Shown here: positions 10,854-22,600 of the stretch, piece by piece
Layout: every line of letters starts with the position of its first letter
Numbering within the stretch: position 1 is the stretch's first letter
Source: Hirundichthys speculiger
Lineage: Eukaryota > Chordata > Actinopteri > Beloniformes > Exocoetidae
Length of the DNA: 64,000 bases
Reading direction: 5' to 3'
Assembly (NCBI GenBank): GCA_018398805.1
Contig: JAGFBZ010001895.1
Span: forward strand, 3,307,001-3,371,000
Notes under the pieces: model-generated
Databases searched by the model: none
What the model was told of the DNA's origin: nothing
What the model saw: only the letters and a program-made list of their open reading frames with translations
Translations under genes and position numbers: made by a program

Positions 10854-13800
10854 TCAGTAGAATACCACACTAGACTTTCCCCTGGTGGATTGAGGACCCT
10901 ATTGTGAGAGCGAGGCTTGGGTCCCAGGTGAGGCTCATGCTTCTTCATCATTTCGTCATCAGGAGCTGAGGAAGCTGGTGCAAGCTGAGGAAGGGCTGAG
11001 ACAGTTTCAGGTTCTTCCTTGGCTGGCGTAGGAAGTGGAGGCGCAGGCTCCTCCTTCACCTCTGGCTGGCTGACTTTGGCTTTAGCTGCATGAGAAAGGA
11101 AAGAATAACTTACTATAATCATAGAAAAGCAGCTTTAAGAAAAATAAAACTAAAGTTTAAACAGGTTGCATTAAGTCCTGACAAATCAGAGTAAATCTTT
11201 ATCAGTGAAAAACTCAAATGATGCCAATTATCTGACGTGGCCTGGTATCAGTTGTGGATACGCATGCAAACGACTTTAGACACCACAGGTCTGTGTTAAA
11301 ACATCCCACAAGAGGAGGGTCACTTCATCGGCACAGTTAGTTCCATTAGCAGAAATATTTCCAGGATTCAGCATAATTTACACTTATTACTCAGTTACTC
11401 ACCTGATTCAGGTTCAGGCCCCACAGTTAGGTTGTCCTGTTGGAAGAAAAAAAAAAAAAAAAAAAAGAAGAGTATATGAAACTTCATATGATAAATGGAG
11501 ACAGACAAGTAAATCTAAATAAACATGCCGTCAGATTTCCATTTCTTTTTTAAATCTCACTACCACAAAATATAGTCTAGGACAACATCCCTGCACCATT
11601 TTCAATTTTTGTGATGAGGGAATGATCAAATATGTTGGCAAGTGTCCCTCGTCTGCCCAGAAGAAAAGCTCTATCCAAACAAACCAAGGCACACTGTCAC
11701 GTAGGCAACCAAAATAGTTGCATAATTATAATAGTTTTAGCATGTGCGAGTTAAAATTTTCATATTTGCATTCATGTAAGTGCATTATCACTAGACTGCT
11801 TTCATGACCCTCTTACCTTATGCGTCAGCTAATGTAGTTGAAATTGGTAGCTAAATTTTAATTTGTGGCTCCCTGTCTCTCTGTCATCGTTTTACATTCA
11901 CACAATCCAGTCAAACACAAAATGTACAAGAATCTGTCTAGCCGTGACAATGAATTGGTCTCTATTGGACCATTTTGAAAAAACAGGAGGAGGCTGATGG
12001 AGCATTTCAAACAACAATGACAAGAATTGAGACTGAAGGGAGAGTGCAGCTGCAGGCAACGAGAAACCACTTTTGCGCCAAATCCTGTGACTGATTACTC
12101 AGTATCTGTGGCTGAGCTACATAAATAAATCTCAATTTGAAACTTTCAAGTTGCACTGAGACAAGTATTTTATTTGATGTCAAAGAAAAATAGATTGTTG
12201 AAGTCACAAATGCTAAATGACCAGCTTAAAACAAAAGAAAAAAAAAAAAAAAAAATCCAGTAAAGCCTAGTCCAAACCCTCATAATGACAAATTGCCAAG
12301 ATGTTCAAAACATATTTCTTGTACACTGACAAAGAAACCAATGAACACATCTCTAATTCATTATCAACTTGCGAAAAGCTTCATTGAAAAGTCTTTTTTA
12401 TGAGGGTATGAGACTTGAAGTGCATAAAAATGCTTTAAAACACACTGTAATTTATTTGTAAAATCTTATGTTCGGTATATTACTTACCTTTGGTTTATTT
12501 GGGTGGCTTCGGCAGGGGCTTTCTGCAGGTGCACTCTCTGTACCCCCAAATATATCGCTGGTTGGTCCACCTGGAGGCATGGGTCTCTGTGGCTGAGCTG
12601 GTGGTTCAGGTTCACCAAATATTCCACTACTCTTCCCACCTACAAAAAAAGTATTATCAAGGTGTTCATGTTCTGCATCAGTGACTGTGGCTTTATGATG
12701 CAGAGTTCTATAGTTATACAGAAAATGTTGTAAGAATACTTGCCATCTAAACAAGGCCTTCTGGATTGAGCTGTTACCCTCCAGTACTCTTGGTGCATAA
12801 GCAAATTACTCATAATGAACACAATCTAAAGAACTGGTGAATCAGTCATTTCAATGAGGCCATAGGAAAATTTTGTATAATAGTCAGTATGACTTAACAA
12901 TTCCTATGTTCAAAAATAAACAACAGCAGGGCCTTCTTTTAACAACAAACCAAACTCAGACATGACCTTGTTATATCAGACACTTGACAAATTTTGAGGT
13001 GGACTGTGTGCAAGCACAGAAGAGTGGAAGTATTTAATAGAAGAATAATAATATTAAATCAACAATTTTCACACCCTGGACACTGATAAATGCTTTGACT
13101 GGTCTGGCTCTGTACATCTATAGGTCTGACCTGGAGGATTGGAGCGTCTGGATGCACCCTGGGGCTCTTCTGGTGGAGCAAAAACCTTGGAGGCCATCTT
13201 ATGAGGTTTTCTCCTTGGTGCAGAATCCTCCTCATAGCCACCAAACAGATTACTGGAGCCACCACCAGGAGGCTGCAACACCCTGCGCACGAAAAACAAT
13301 AACCTTTAGTGTATGTTATCTCATTTAAGACATACAAATGTTACCAAGCAAAGACTTAAGACAAAGATATTTATGGAATTCAGCTCAGTCATACAAGGCA
13401 ATAAAGTTATAATCTGAAATAGAATTTGATGTCATAGTTTTAAATGCTGGCCCTTTTAAAATATAGCTTCTGTTTTACTAAAGGTAGTTTTCTGAAAGTT
13501 AAAATGTGCCGGTACACGTTTGTTCGCATTACCCTTTTCAAAACGTCTCGAGCTGTGAGAGCATTAAATTTGTCATGCGTTTCACTCTGGCAAACAAAGT
13601 TCACGTGTAGAAAACACTGCGTAACGTGGCTATAAATATGCAACAGTACAGCGACCAGAAAAACGCAGCCAAATCATAGGATATCTGATTATACACTTGG
13701 GAATGGCGCCATACGTCTGAAAACTCTCTCGTTACGCTGACATACTTGTTTCTGGCATCGTTAAAGGTCACTATATAAGTGTAGTCGCCTGTTTGGTTAA

Positions 13801-14249
13801 GGTAACCCCACAATTGATGCTTTCAAGAAAAAAAAACCGTCATGCAAGAAGAAGACAACGCCAGAATACAATGACGAGCAGCGGATTTCCCACTTCCGCA
13901 GGAGCAGCAGACAACGCCTGGTCAGCTAGCCGCAAAGCTATCTTGACTGTTATTTTTGCTAACGGACAAAAGTTAAACCAATGCAGCTGAGGCACAATGG
14001 TCGCTAAAGACTTTAAAAGCACGTTACTCGTGAAGCATGCCAGATGCTATAATCATATTTGGAGATATTATTAGTTAAAAGGGGAGTGAGAAAATACTGA
14101 GATGTCTTGGCGACGTTAACCAACACTGATAACTGAACAAACGCCTGCGTATAACCCGAAACGATCTGCGTCCTTCAGAAAAACAAGCAACTTGACTATA
14201 TTATTCACCTGGAACTTGGTTTTGACTCCGAATCCAACCCTTGAAACAT
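10854..14249 (-). CDS. jpt2: jpt2 (HN1L), five coding exons; frame broken by one missing G near the end
   Basis: JPT2 is a small, probably disordered cytosolic protein related to Drosophila Jupiter; mammalian JPT2 binds the calcium messenger NAADP. Exons, in order: 14209-14249, 13131-13282, 12488-12639, 11403-11436, 10854-11085; splice phases agree. The start [14 protein letters not shown] and the hallmark [42 protein letters not shown] and HPNKPK blocks are present. The last exon has [16 protein letters not shown]. The family ends PPGGKSS..FY then stop. Here a run of four G (plus-strand CCCC, 10879-10882) shifts the frame, so the sequence as given reads on to a stop at 10763-10765. One extra G gives the family ending with a stop at 10854-10856 and a protein of about 203 residues. 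An upstream in-frame-looking ATG at 14319 is in a different frame and is rejected. Confidence 0.92.
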
Positions 14250-16699
14250 GTTCGTCGAAGTCATAGTTGGTTTGTTTAGAGCCGCCAAGTTCCCCAAGAC
14301 AACTTCGTAAAATTGCCACCTAGACGACCAGCAAGTTCCCCCTGCTCGTATGCGCGTGCCCAGCAATACTCTGAAAGAATTTCAGGCCACCCAACTGTGA
14401 CATCGAGAAATATTATTGGTCAGCTGCCAATCCCTTGTCATGGGGTGCGTTCGTTTCACGTTACACTGAGTCACTCTCTGGAAAAAGAAATAGGTTGGTC
14501 GCGTTTAATTCTTGGACTACACTGTTGTCAATTCCTCAAGAAGTAGACGATTCTTACAGTCTTCTCTGAGAATATCTGAATTGCACATAAAGTCATTTAT
14601 TTCTGTCATTAATAAAAAGAGATTAAACCCCGCCCTCTCAGTCTGTCATAAAATTGACAGCAATCGAACCCACGTCTCGTACCTCCTTGTGTGGCGCTTG
14701 TTTTTACATCGGGGTGCTTGGAATGTGCCAAATCAAAGTGGGCAAGTCTGACATAACAATCAAAGCAAATATTAAACATGAATGCTACTGGGTTAATATT
14801 GTCTTATTCCAAAAATGAAGGGCTACAGCCTTGGCTATAGTTTGTGTTTTTTCAGTTATCGTATATCTCAAAGTTCAGTCTGGTTTATCAGGATATTCCC
14901 ACGAACATTTCAAGCGCACCCTTAAATTGTGCTCGTTTGCTCTTGAAACGTCAATCATTTTCTGGGCGGAACTTGTTTTTCAAATAACCAGGTGGCCTCG
15001 TTGTGGAAATCAAATACCACTAAAGCAATGGTTTATTACTAAACAAAAAAATTGTAAGATTTCTGAAGAGTCAATTGGTCTAAAGTTTTTAAAGTGTTAA
15101 AACTTTTTTTTTATGAGAAAAACTAACATGTCACGACAGGAAGAGAATCACGATTGGTCCTTCATGAGACCTCTTTCGCGAGCAGTTTGTGTAAATATCT
15201 GTCAGTCATATATTTATCACCGCCCTCTTAAATTTCAGACTAATCAGAGACTTTGTTTTCGAGCGGCAGTGGGCGTGGCTAAGCGCGTGGACAATCGATC
15301 CGCAGGAACTGTCATCAGGCTGCAGTCATTTAGCAATGCTAGCCTGCCTCTCGACTGGGAATACAGATAAGAAGCTTCACCTTCAGGTAATTCCTAAACT
15401 CTACTGAAATCATCCATCGAGTAGTTTTATGACCGCTATAAAACGGCCATTTTGTTTCAATTATTATTTGTTTGTAACGTTAGAGGTTGGTTGACCTGTC
15501 CTAACGTTAATGTTAGCTAAACAACAGTAGCTGTGTTGTGTACCACGCTATGTTTATGGGAATGCTTTGACTGTACTTAATTTGTCATAGTTTACAACTT
15601 CAAATTAACAACAATTCTCAGTAAATAGCGATTCCAACATGGCACTCATTAAGTATCATTACCTTGTTTATATAATACCAAAATTGCTGAGACGAAAATA
15701 ATCCCAGAGCTACCTGGACAAACATTTCAGAGGAGAAAGTACTTCAGCTATGTGGAATAACGACAGATCTATGTGTGTAAGGATTTAGATTGACGTCACG
15801 TTAAAATTACTTAAATTACTTCTGAAACAGAAATACGTCAATCATGGCAACAATTGACAATGACAAGACTACAAATTATGGTTGTGCTTAAGGATAACAG
15901 TTTCGAGCTCTCACAGCTTGTTATATCAGTTTTGTTTTGTGTTCAATCTGTATGAGTTTATGGCTTTAAAATGGCACAAATAAGGGATTTACATTTTTGT
16001 GGTAGCAATTTATTAAGGATGTCAAACAACTCAATGTATGAGTTTAAAAAATATTTGTTTATATTTGTCTTGCTTTTGGTACTCTGTCATATTTTGTTTA
16101 TTAATTAAAAAATATGTCACGGCATAACAGTAGATCACACTGAATAAGAGGAGTTTCTGATTTTCACACTTTATGTTACTATTATACAGATGTAATAGCC
16201 TTGATCTTAATGTCTCTCTCGCACGTACAGCTGTCTTTGTTTTGTTTTTTTGACGTGCTATTAAATGTATTGGATGAGGGAAATGCTATATGAATAAAGT
16301 GTTGCCTTAAAGTATTACATGTACAAAATGTGAATAAAATAATTTCATTTGCAGAAATAATTTCTGCAGGCGATTGTGACGTAGCATCAAGTCCACTTGC
16401 ACTCAGGTTAATATAACTATCTACACGTATCAATTCAAATAAACTCGACCGACGCTATCTGTAGTAAGTTAATCGTCACTACAGGCAGTGGGTATATCTT
16501 ATTTGTTTTTGGTTTTATAGTTTAATTTGTTGTTGGAAATAGGCATTGAGTAATGTTGTTGCTGACAGAAAACAGTTGAACTGCGCAGAGTTCAGCTCAG
16601 TCGAAGCAGGAGCGAGGAGAGGGCATAAAGCGGAGACATCGGTTTCGGCTTTATTATGTTAAATTTGAACAGTAATTGCCAATCTAACCGGTAGGACTC
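14250..16699. other. divergent promoter region between jpt2 and cramp1, with a possible non-coding cramp1 exon
   Basis: The two start codons are 2.45 kb apart, pointing outward. A stretch near 15260-15386 is relatively GC-rich and ends in CTTCAG followed by GTAATT, so it could be a 5' UTR exon of cramp1 spliced to the region before 16700. A palindromic CRE (TGACGTCA) lies at 15791-15798. I see no protein-coding gene here. Confidence 0.5.
14415..14431. promoter_or_regulatory. opposed CCAAT boxes upstream of jpt2
   Basis: ATTGG (14415-14419) and CCAAT (14427-14431) face each other about 170 bp upstream of the jpt2 start codon, consistent with NF-Y binding in a TATA-less promoter. Evidence is motif and position only. 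Confidence 0.4.
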
Positions 16700-19600
16700 A
16701 TGGTGAAGAGAAAGAAGACGTCGCCTACTTCCGAAGAGCTCGAAAATGGGTAAAGTTTTATTTGAAATAAACACTTTATTTAGAGGTCGAATGCAGCGAG
16801 GGGTTTTCGTTGTCGTTTCTGCAGGGCGCTAAACTGAAAAGCGCTCGCATTTGAGTTTAGTTTAAATTATTCTGTTATTATTGCACGTTAGACCCGAAGG
16901 ACACCTGGTAAAACATTGGCACCAGTCATTGAACAGTTTTAGTTGTTAATTTTATTTTTCTGAGCACGTTAAATGTATATATTTGGTGTTGTTTTGACGG
17001 GACTGAAGAGGGGATTTGAAACAAACAGCGGCGGCCATGTTGAGAGACAGTGAACGTCGTCTTTAGAAGTTAATTTTTCACACCACTTTACTCCGAATGT
17101 GGCAAATGTCTATGAATGTGTTTTGGCAGCATGACACAAGGCTCCAGGGAGGGGATCGGTGTCGATGGGAGGAGGAATCCGTCCAGAAAGCCCGAAGGTT
17201 GCGACGAGGAGGAGAGCGGAGAGCAGGCGAGCGAGGAGCGCAGTACAAAGGGAGACGACAGAGTGGAAATTCTTAATCCATCAGCCACGGGTCTCAGCTC
17301 CGGTTCAGCCCCGGTCCTCCCCGCCTCTCCGCCGAACCGAACCGGGTTAGGCTCGAACCAGCAGCCTCAGACCTCAGCGGAGCCCGCCCCTCCGTGTCAC
17401 GACCAGCATCATTTTCTACGATCGATCAAGCGTTCGACCTCCGAGCAAACGGATACGGAAGGATTCAATCGGCTCGACTATCAATGGACATGGCGGGGCA
17501 AAATCGAAAGGTACAGTGGGTGACCAGCCCAGACACGAATGGGCATAGGTAGTCCAACTGGACCTGGGCGGGTTGGGGGGTCTGACCATTTGTTTATCGG
17601 TGATGTCTAAACTGGGATCGTTTTGTTGCGGTATATTCCCTCTGGGCCACTTGCAAGGTTGTAATCTGTGTACATGTCTGCCACTTCCAACCCAAGTTGC
17701 AACACCATCCTGAAACTCACTTCTGTGAAAAAGAGGATGGGTCAGAACTTGTATTTCATTTTAGGATGTCATGTAATTCATTTCAGTCACAGTTTCTTGG
17801 AATCTCACCATAGTGGGACATGAGGAAAGACTGAAGACGCAGACACAGAACCGTTGTGACATGGCTCAACACAGTATAGATGAAACAATAAATCTCAGCT
17901 TTAAAAAAATTCAATATGTCAGCATAGACATGGGAGCAGGAAATATTAGCAGTCTTTCTCTAAAGAATGACCTACCTTTTTTCCACGCAATTAAAATAAA
18001 AAGCCCCACAATGACCTACCTCAGACTATTATTACCTTGATCCAGTTATCCAGCCTATCACAGTTTGTGTTTCAGAATCTATTATGCAAATTGCAATAGT
18101 ATTTTACTATTATCCACATAAAAAAAATTATACATATATATATATAAACATTTCAGTGAACATCGGATATTGGAATAATTCATTAAGAATCCAAATTATG
18201 TGATCTGACAAAATATAAATAGTCTGGCTGACACTGTGCTGCTGTAGTTTAGAGAGTGAACTGTCTGCCTGGTAACAATAGCTGTCCAAGTACTTATCAA
18301 TAACTAGAGATGGCTTAAATTCCCAGGCATCTCTGTGTTTTGAAAAGTAAACTGAAGAATTGATTTTTGGAGTAATCAGCAATAACTGGCCCTCCAGAAA
18401 GACTGGACGTTGAGTCAGCTATGAGCATAAAAGTTTGTATGAAATGTGTGGCATGTTGCTGTTTGTTTTATTTGATATCCTGATCGGGAGATTGTGCTTG
18501 TCGGAAAGCGTTGTCTTACTGAGGAACTTTATTCGTGGGCAGAGGCTCAGCAAAAAAGCGTTTCACCGTGTTATTGCGGCACAATTACATTTCTTTTTTA
18601 TTATACAAATATAGCTCTGGAAATGAATTGGCCTTTCATCAGACAGAAGTAAATGTTTATTTTGAATTACTGTGCTCTGTCAAGTATGAATGGTGAATTT
18701 CTTTTATTGTTGTTGGCAAAGAGAAAGTGCCTGATATATGAAATGTATTTAGAGTGCCATGATTTTTGATTACTTGGACAAGGATGCCCTGCTTATTTTG
18801 ATATGATGCTACATTGGTGCACATACATTTTTAAATAGGCTGATGTCTATGAGCCTCAAACGTGTTTTCTTGTGTGAATGAACTCAATTCATGCAAAAAA
18901 TACAGTTTGCATTGCATAGCGCAATACTGCAGCAGTAGGAGCCTCCGTGTTTGTGTTCATGCTTTCTGGCATTGTGTTCCAAGCAGGGGTAAATTTGGCC
19001 ATTGGAGCCACCATGGGTTGGTTTTGGATCAGTGCACTGTAGACCTTGCTGTAAGGAACTGATTACTTTTCCTGCTCCCAGGCCAGAGCTGAACCACAGA
19101 GGGGGAAGCTCTGCAGGTTGAGCGCTGTAAAGGCAGTCAGTGGTTATTTGTGAGTTCATTTTAACATCTCCCAAAACGCACACTTCAAAACAACTGTTGT
19201 TTCCATGTGATACAGAACTGCCAGGGAGGTCTTCAGCTCTGTCCTGTCTTTTTTTTTTTTTAAGTTGTTCTTCTTCCCTAGAATTTTTCTTATGTCTTAT
19301 GAATTTGCTGGATCCCTGGTTTTGTGTAACACAGGGGCAGAGAATGGGTCTTCCTCTCACGGGGCTGTGGGACAGTCGGGACCCGTTGCCAGCTCCACAG
19401 GAGGAGTGTCGAAGGCATCCAAGGGTCAGGGGTCTGCGGAGAAGGAGGAGCAAGCTGGTAACCAGAAAAGAGCTCGTCGGCAGTGGGAGTCTTGGAGCGC
19501 AGAGGACAAAAACAGCTTCTTTGAAGGGCTCTATGAGGTTGGAAAAAAATTCTCATGACATAAAGTACACAAAAATATTCCTTCAGTATATATTTTGATA

Positions 19601-22600
19601 CTTTAATCTGTATCGCTCTTACATACAGCATGGCAAGGATTTTGAGGCAATCCAGAATAACATTGCAATGAAGTACAAAAAGAGAGGCAAACCAGCTAAC
19701 ATGGTGAAGAACAAAGAGCAGGTCCGCCACTTCTACTACCGCACCTGGCACAAGATCTCCAAACACATTGACTTTGCCAATGGTGAGCATACCTTCATAC
19801 TGATATTTTTATTGTCTGTGAGTGCCATCCATCAGCAGTCATGTGTGCCTTGGTTAGTTTTGTATTATTCACATGGTGGTATAGGAGAACAAATCTGCAC
19901 TAAGACAGGGTCCAGATACCCAGTTCCAGTCTATTAGTTTGATGTCCTAATGTCAATAATATTGGGCTTTTTGGAGTTATTTTTTAAAGGTGCTTTTTGC
20001 AGTTTACAACACTGCTAATGAAGCTGACATGAATTTGTTCATGTGTCAGATACATATATCATCTAGTTATTTATCTTTTTTAGTTCATCTCAAGAGAAAT
20101 GTTTTGGTTTTTTTTGTCAGAAGATTCTACACTGGGATTTATGCAGCATTTTATTATGTGGCAAGACTCTCCCTGAACATATGTTTAAAAAAGCTTCCTA
20201 GATAAGTCTAAACCCCTTTCCCTGTTTTCATCACTCTGTGTGCTGTCATGTTATCTTTAGGCAGCATACACAGGCCTCCTAGTTACACCAGACTTGTGAC
20301 TTGTGCTTCTTTTCCTTTTCAGCGTACTCTCGTGTCTTGAAGAAATCGTCTCAAGAATTGTACGGTCTTATCTGCTATGCCGAGCTCCGCAAGAAGGTTG
20401 GAGGATGTAAGTGAAGGCTGTAACTTGTCTGAGTGCACTTGTTTTTGATAATTGTTTGTACTTGAGTGTTTTGTTGCTGTTAGGTCAGGGACACCAGGGA
20501 TGTGATCAAATCCCTCATAAGGGACAGATGCCCCTGAGGAACAATGATGTAAAGTGCTCTCTGGCTTTCTGTTTTCTTTTTTAACAGTAATGGATGATAA
20601 AAACGTGGCGAAGTTGAACGAACTTATCCAGCAAGGGTAAGTCACTATCAGAAGCACTTGTGAAAAGGCCTTGTTAAGCTTGTCTTTGGTCTGATTTGAT
20701 AACAGTCACAAGTCATGACGATATACAGTAAATGGAGCACAAAACAAGTGGAGTGCTGGTATCATGAACAGGTGGTTAAAGGATTTTTTTTCCCACAGTA
20801 ATGCTTGTCTGTTTCACCAGAGCCACCACAGTTCGCTCCAAGGGAAGGAACCTGCGAATCAAAGCGCCCATGTGCCGTGCACTGAAGAAGCTTTGTGATC
20901 CGGATGGTGAGTACTGAACACAAACGGTACAAAAAAGCATACAGTAACGCTAAAATAAACCACCGTCACTGCTGAAAATAAAAACCACATGAATGGTTAG
21001 ACTTGGGGTCTGTGGGGGCGAGATTTTTGGCAAAAACAATGGCAGTGTGGGGGCTAGTGATGTTTCCACGGTAACTCGGAGAGCAGAGTGAGGAGGAGGA
21101 GTGGGAGGATGATAGAGGTGACTGTTCTCACCAGCTGTCATCAATCCCTTCCTTCAGAAACATCCACTTTGAACCATTTGTGGAATAATTTGCTTGCATT
21201 CAGGATACAAAATAAGAATTCCACCACATGCATCTGCCGTCTGCTTTCAAGTGGTGTCTCAACTTCCTGTCATACAACCTGTGCAGTAATGGGACTGTAA
21301 AATTTGCTCAGCCTTCTGTGTGGAAGCTATGGATACGGAAAGTTGTTACTCTTGAGCCACCTTCAGATGTTAATTCACATGTGTGTAAGGAATAGTTGGC
21401 ATGGCCGAACATGTGTTATTAACGATCAACTTTGTTTCTACAGACATAAAGCCTTAAAGGACTTTGGATGCCTGGCATTCTATTCAAACAGTAGACTGGA
21501 ATGGCAGTAATGGCATGTTCCATTTGTCTTAGAAGTCAGAATTGGGAATGACATCACACCCATGTTGATCATGTTCCAGTTGCAAAGTCGGAAAACACAT
21601 GGATGCTCACAGGAAAGCCTCTGTTGATGTATTCCATAAAACTCCAAACATCGAACTAGCCGTTGCTGCTGCTAGCCATTTTTAGCAATACTAATAAAAA
21701 AAAAACAACACTGTATGTGGTAATTAGCACATATAGACAAAAAAGCAACAAGACCACTGATAAAAAGCAAATAGTACTATGTGTATATCAAACTTAATGT
21801 GAGTAGAATAAAACAGAAATGTTTTAAACACAAAATTAGCTGAGTGTTGAGTTTGTGATGGGAGTAACAGCCATGTCGTATTAAAGTAGGTGACCTTTCT
21901 CAGACTTTCCAACTTGGACTTTCAAATAGGATTTTGGAAATTCTGTCTTAAATGCAAAAGTAGAATAATGCACTTAAAGCCAAACAGGAGAAATGGCAGC
22001 ATGAGATGACTTTCTTTAAAAAATAGAATTGTAGATTAACCTCAAAATCTCAGTTTAATGGAATCAAAATCCTACTAATTTACAGCATATTCTGTTTTCA
22101 AAAACAGTTGACCCTGTTTCTTAGATCATAGCGTGTCTTCATGTCAACGCAGGTGTGAGTGATGAAGAGGACCAGAAGCCAGTGCGCTTACCCCTGAAGG
22201 TGGCGGTGGAGCTCCAGCCGCGCAGTAACCACTCCTGGACCCGCGTTCAGAGTCCTCGCCCACAACCCTCGCCTCAGGTCAGACATGCAAATAAACTGAT
22301 GTCCTTTCAAATGTATACCCTGGTATAAACTCTCATCCGGGTCATGTTAATCTTCAGAGGCTTGAATCTTCGTTCAATTTCACAGTGATACAAGTCACCA
22401 GCTGCAGCTCTGCATGTGTGACCATGAAATTAAAAGAATATCCGTTGCCATAGTCAGCAGGAATATGCAAGTATAGATACAATGCAGGAGTTTGCAAAAC
22501 CTTTTGTCTTCTCCTACCACAGGATGGTGGTGGAGCTCCACAGGAAGGTGTCCAGCCTAATTGAGTATCTGAAACAGAAGTGGGCTTACCAAGACCAGCG

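Noticed and set aside
14116..14319. 68-codon open frame on the minus strand starting MAILRSCLGELGG
   Set aside because: It overlaps the true jpt2 first exon in another frame; the start [14 protein letters not shown] at 14249 matches the family and gives correct splice phase.
18884..19453. 190-codon minus-strand open frame
   Set aside because: It lies opposite cramp1 exon 3 and its intron and has no family features; it is an antisense shadow of coding sequence.
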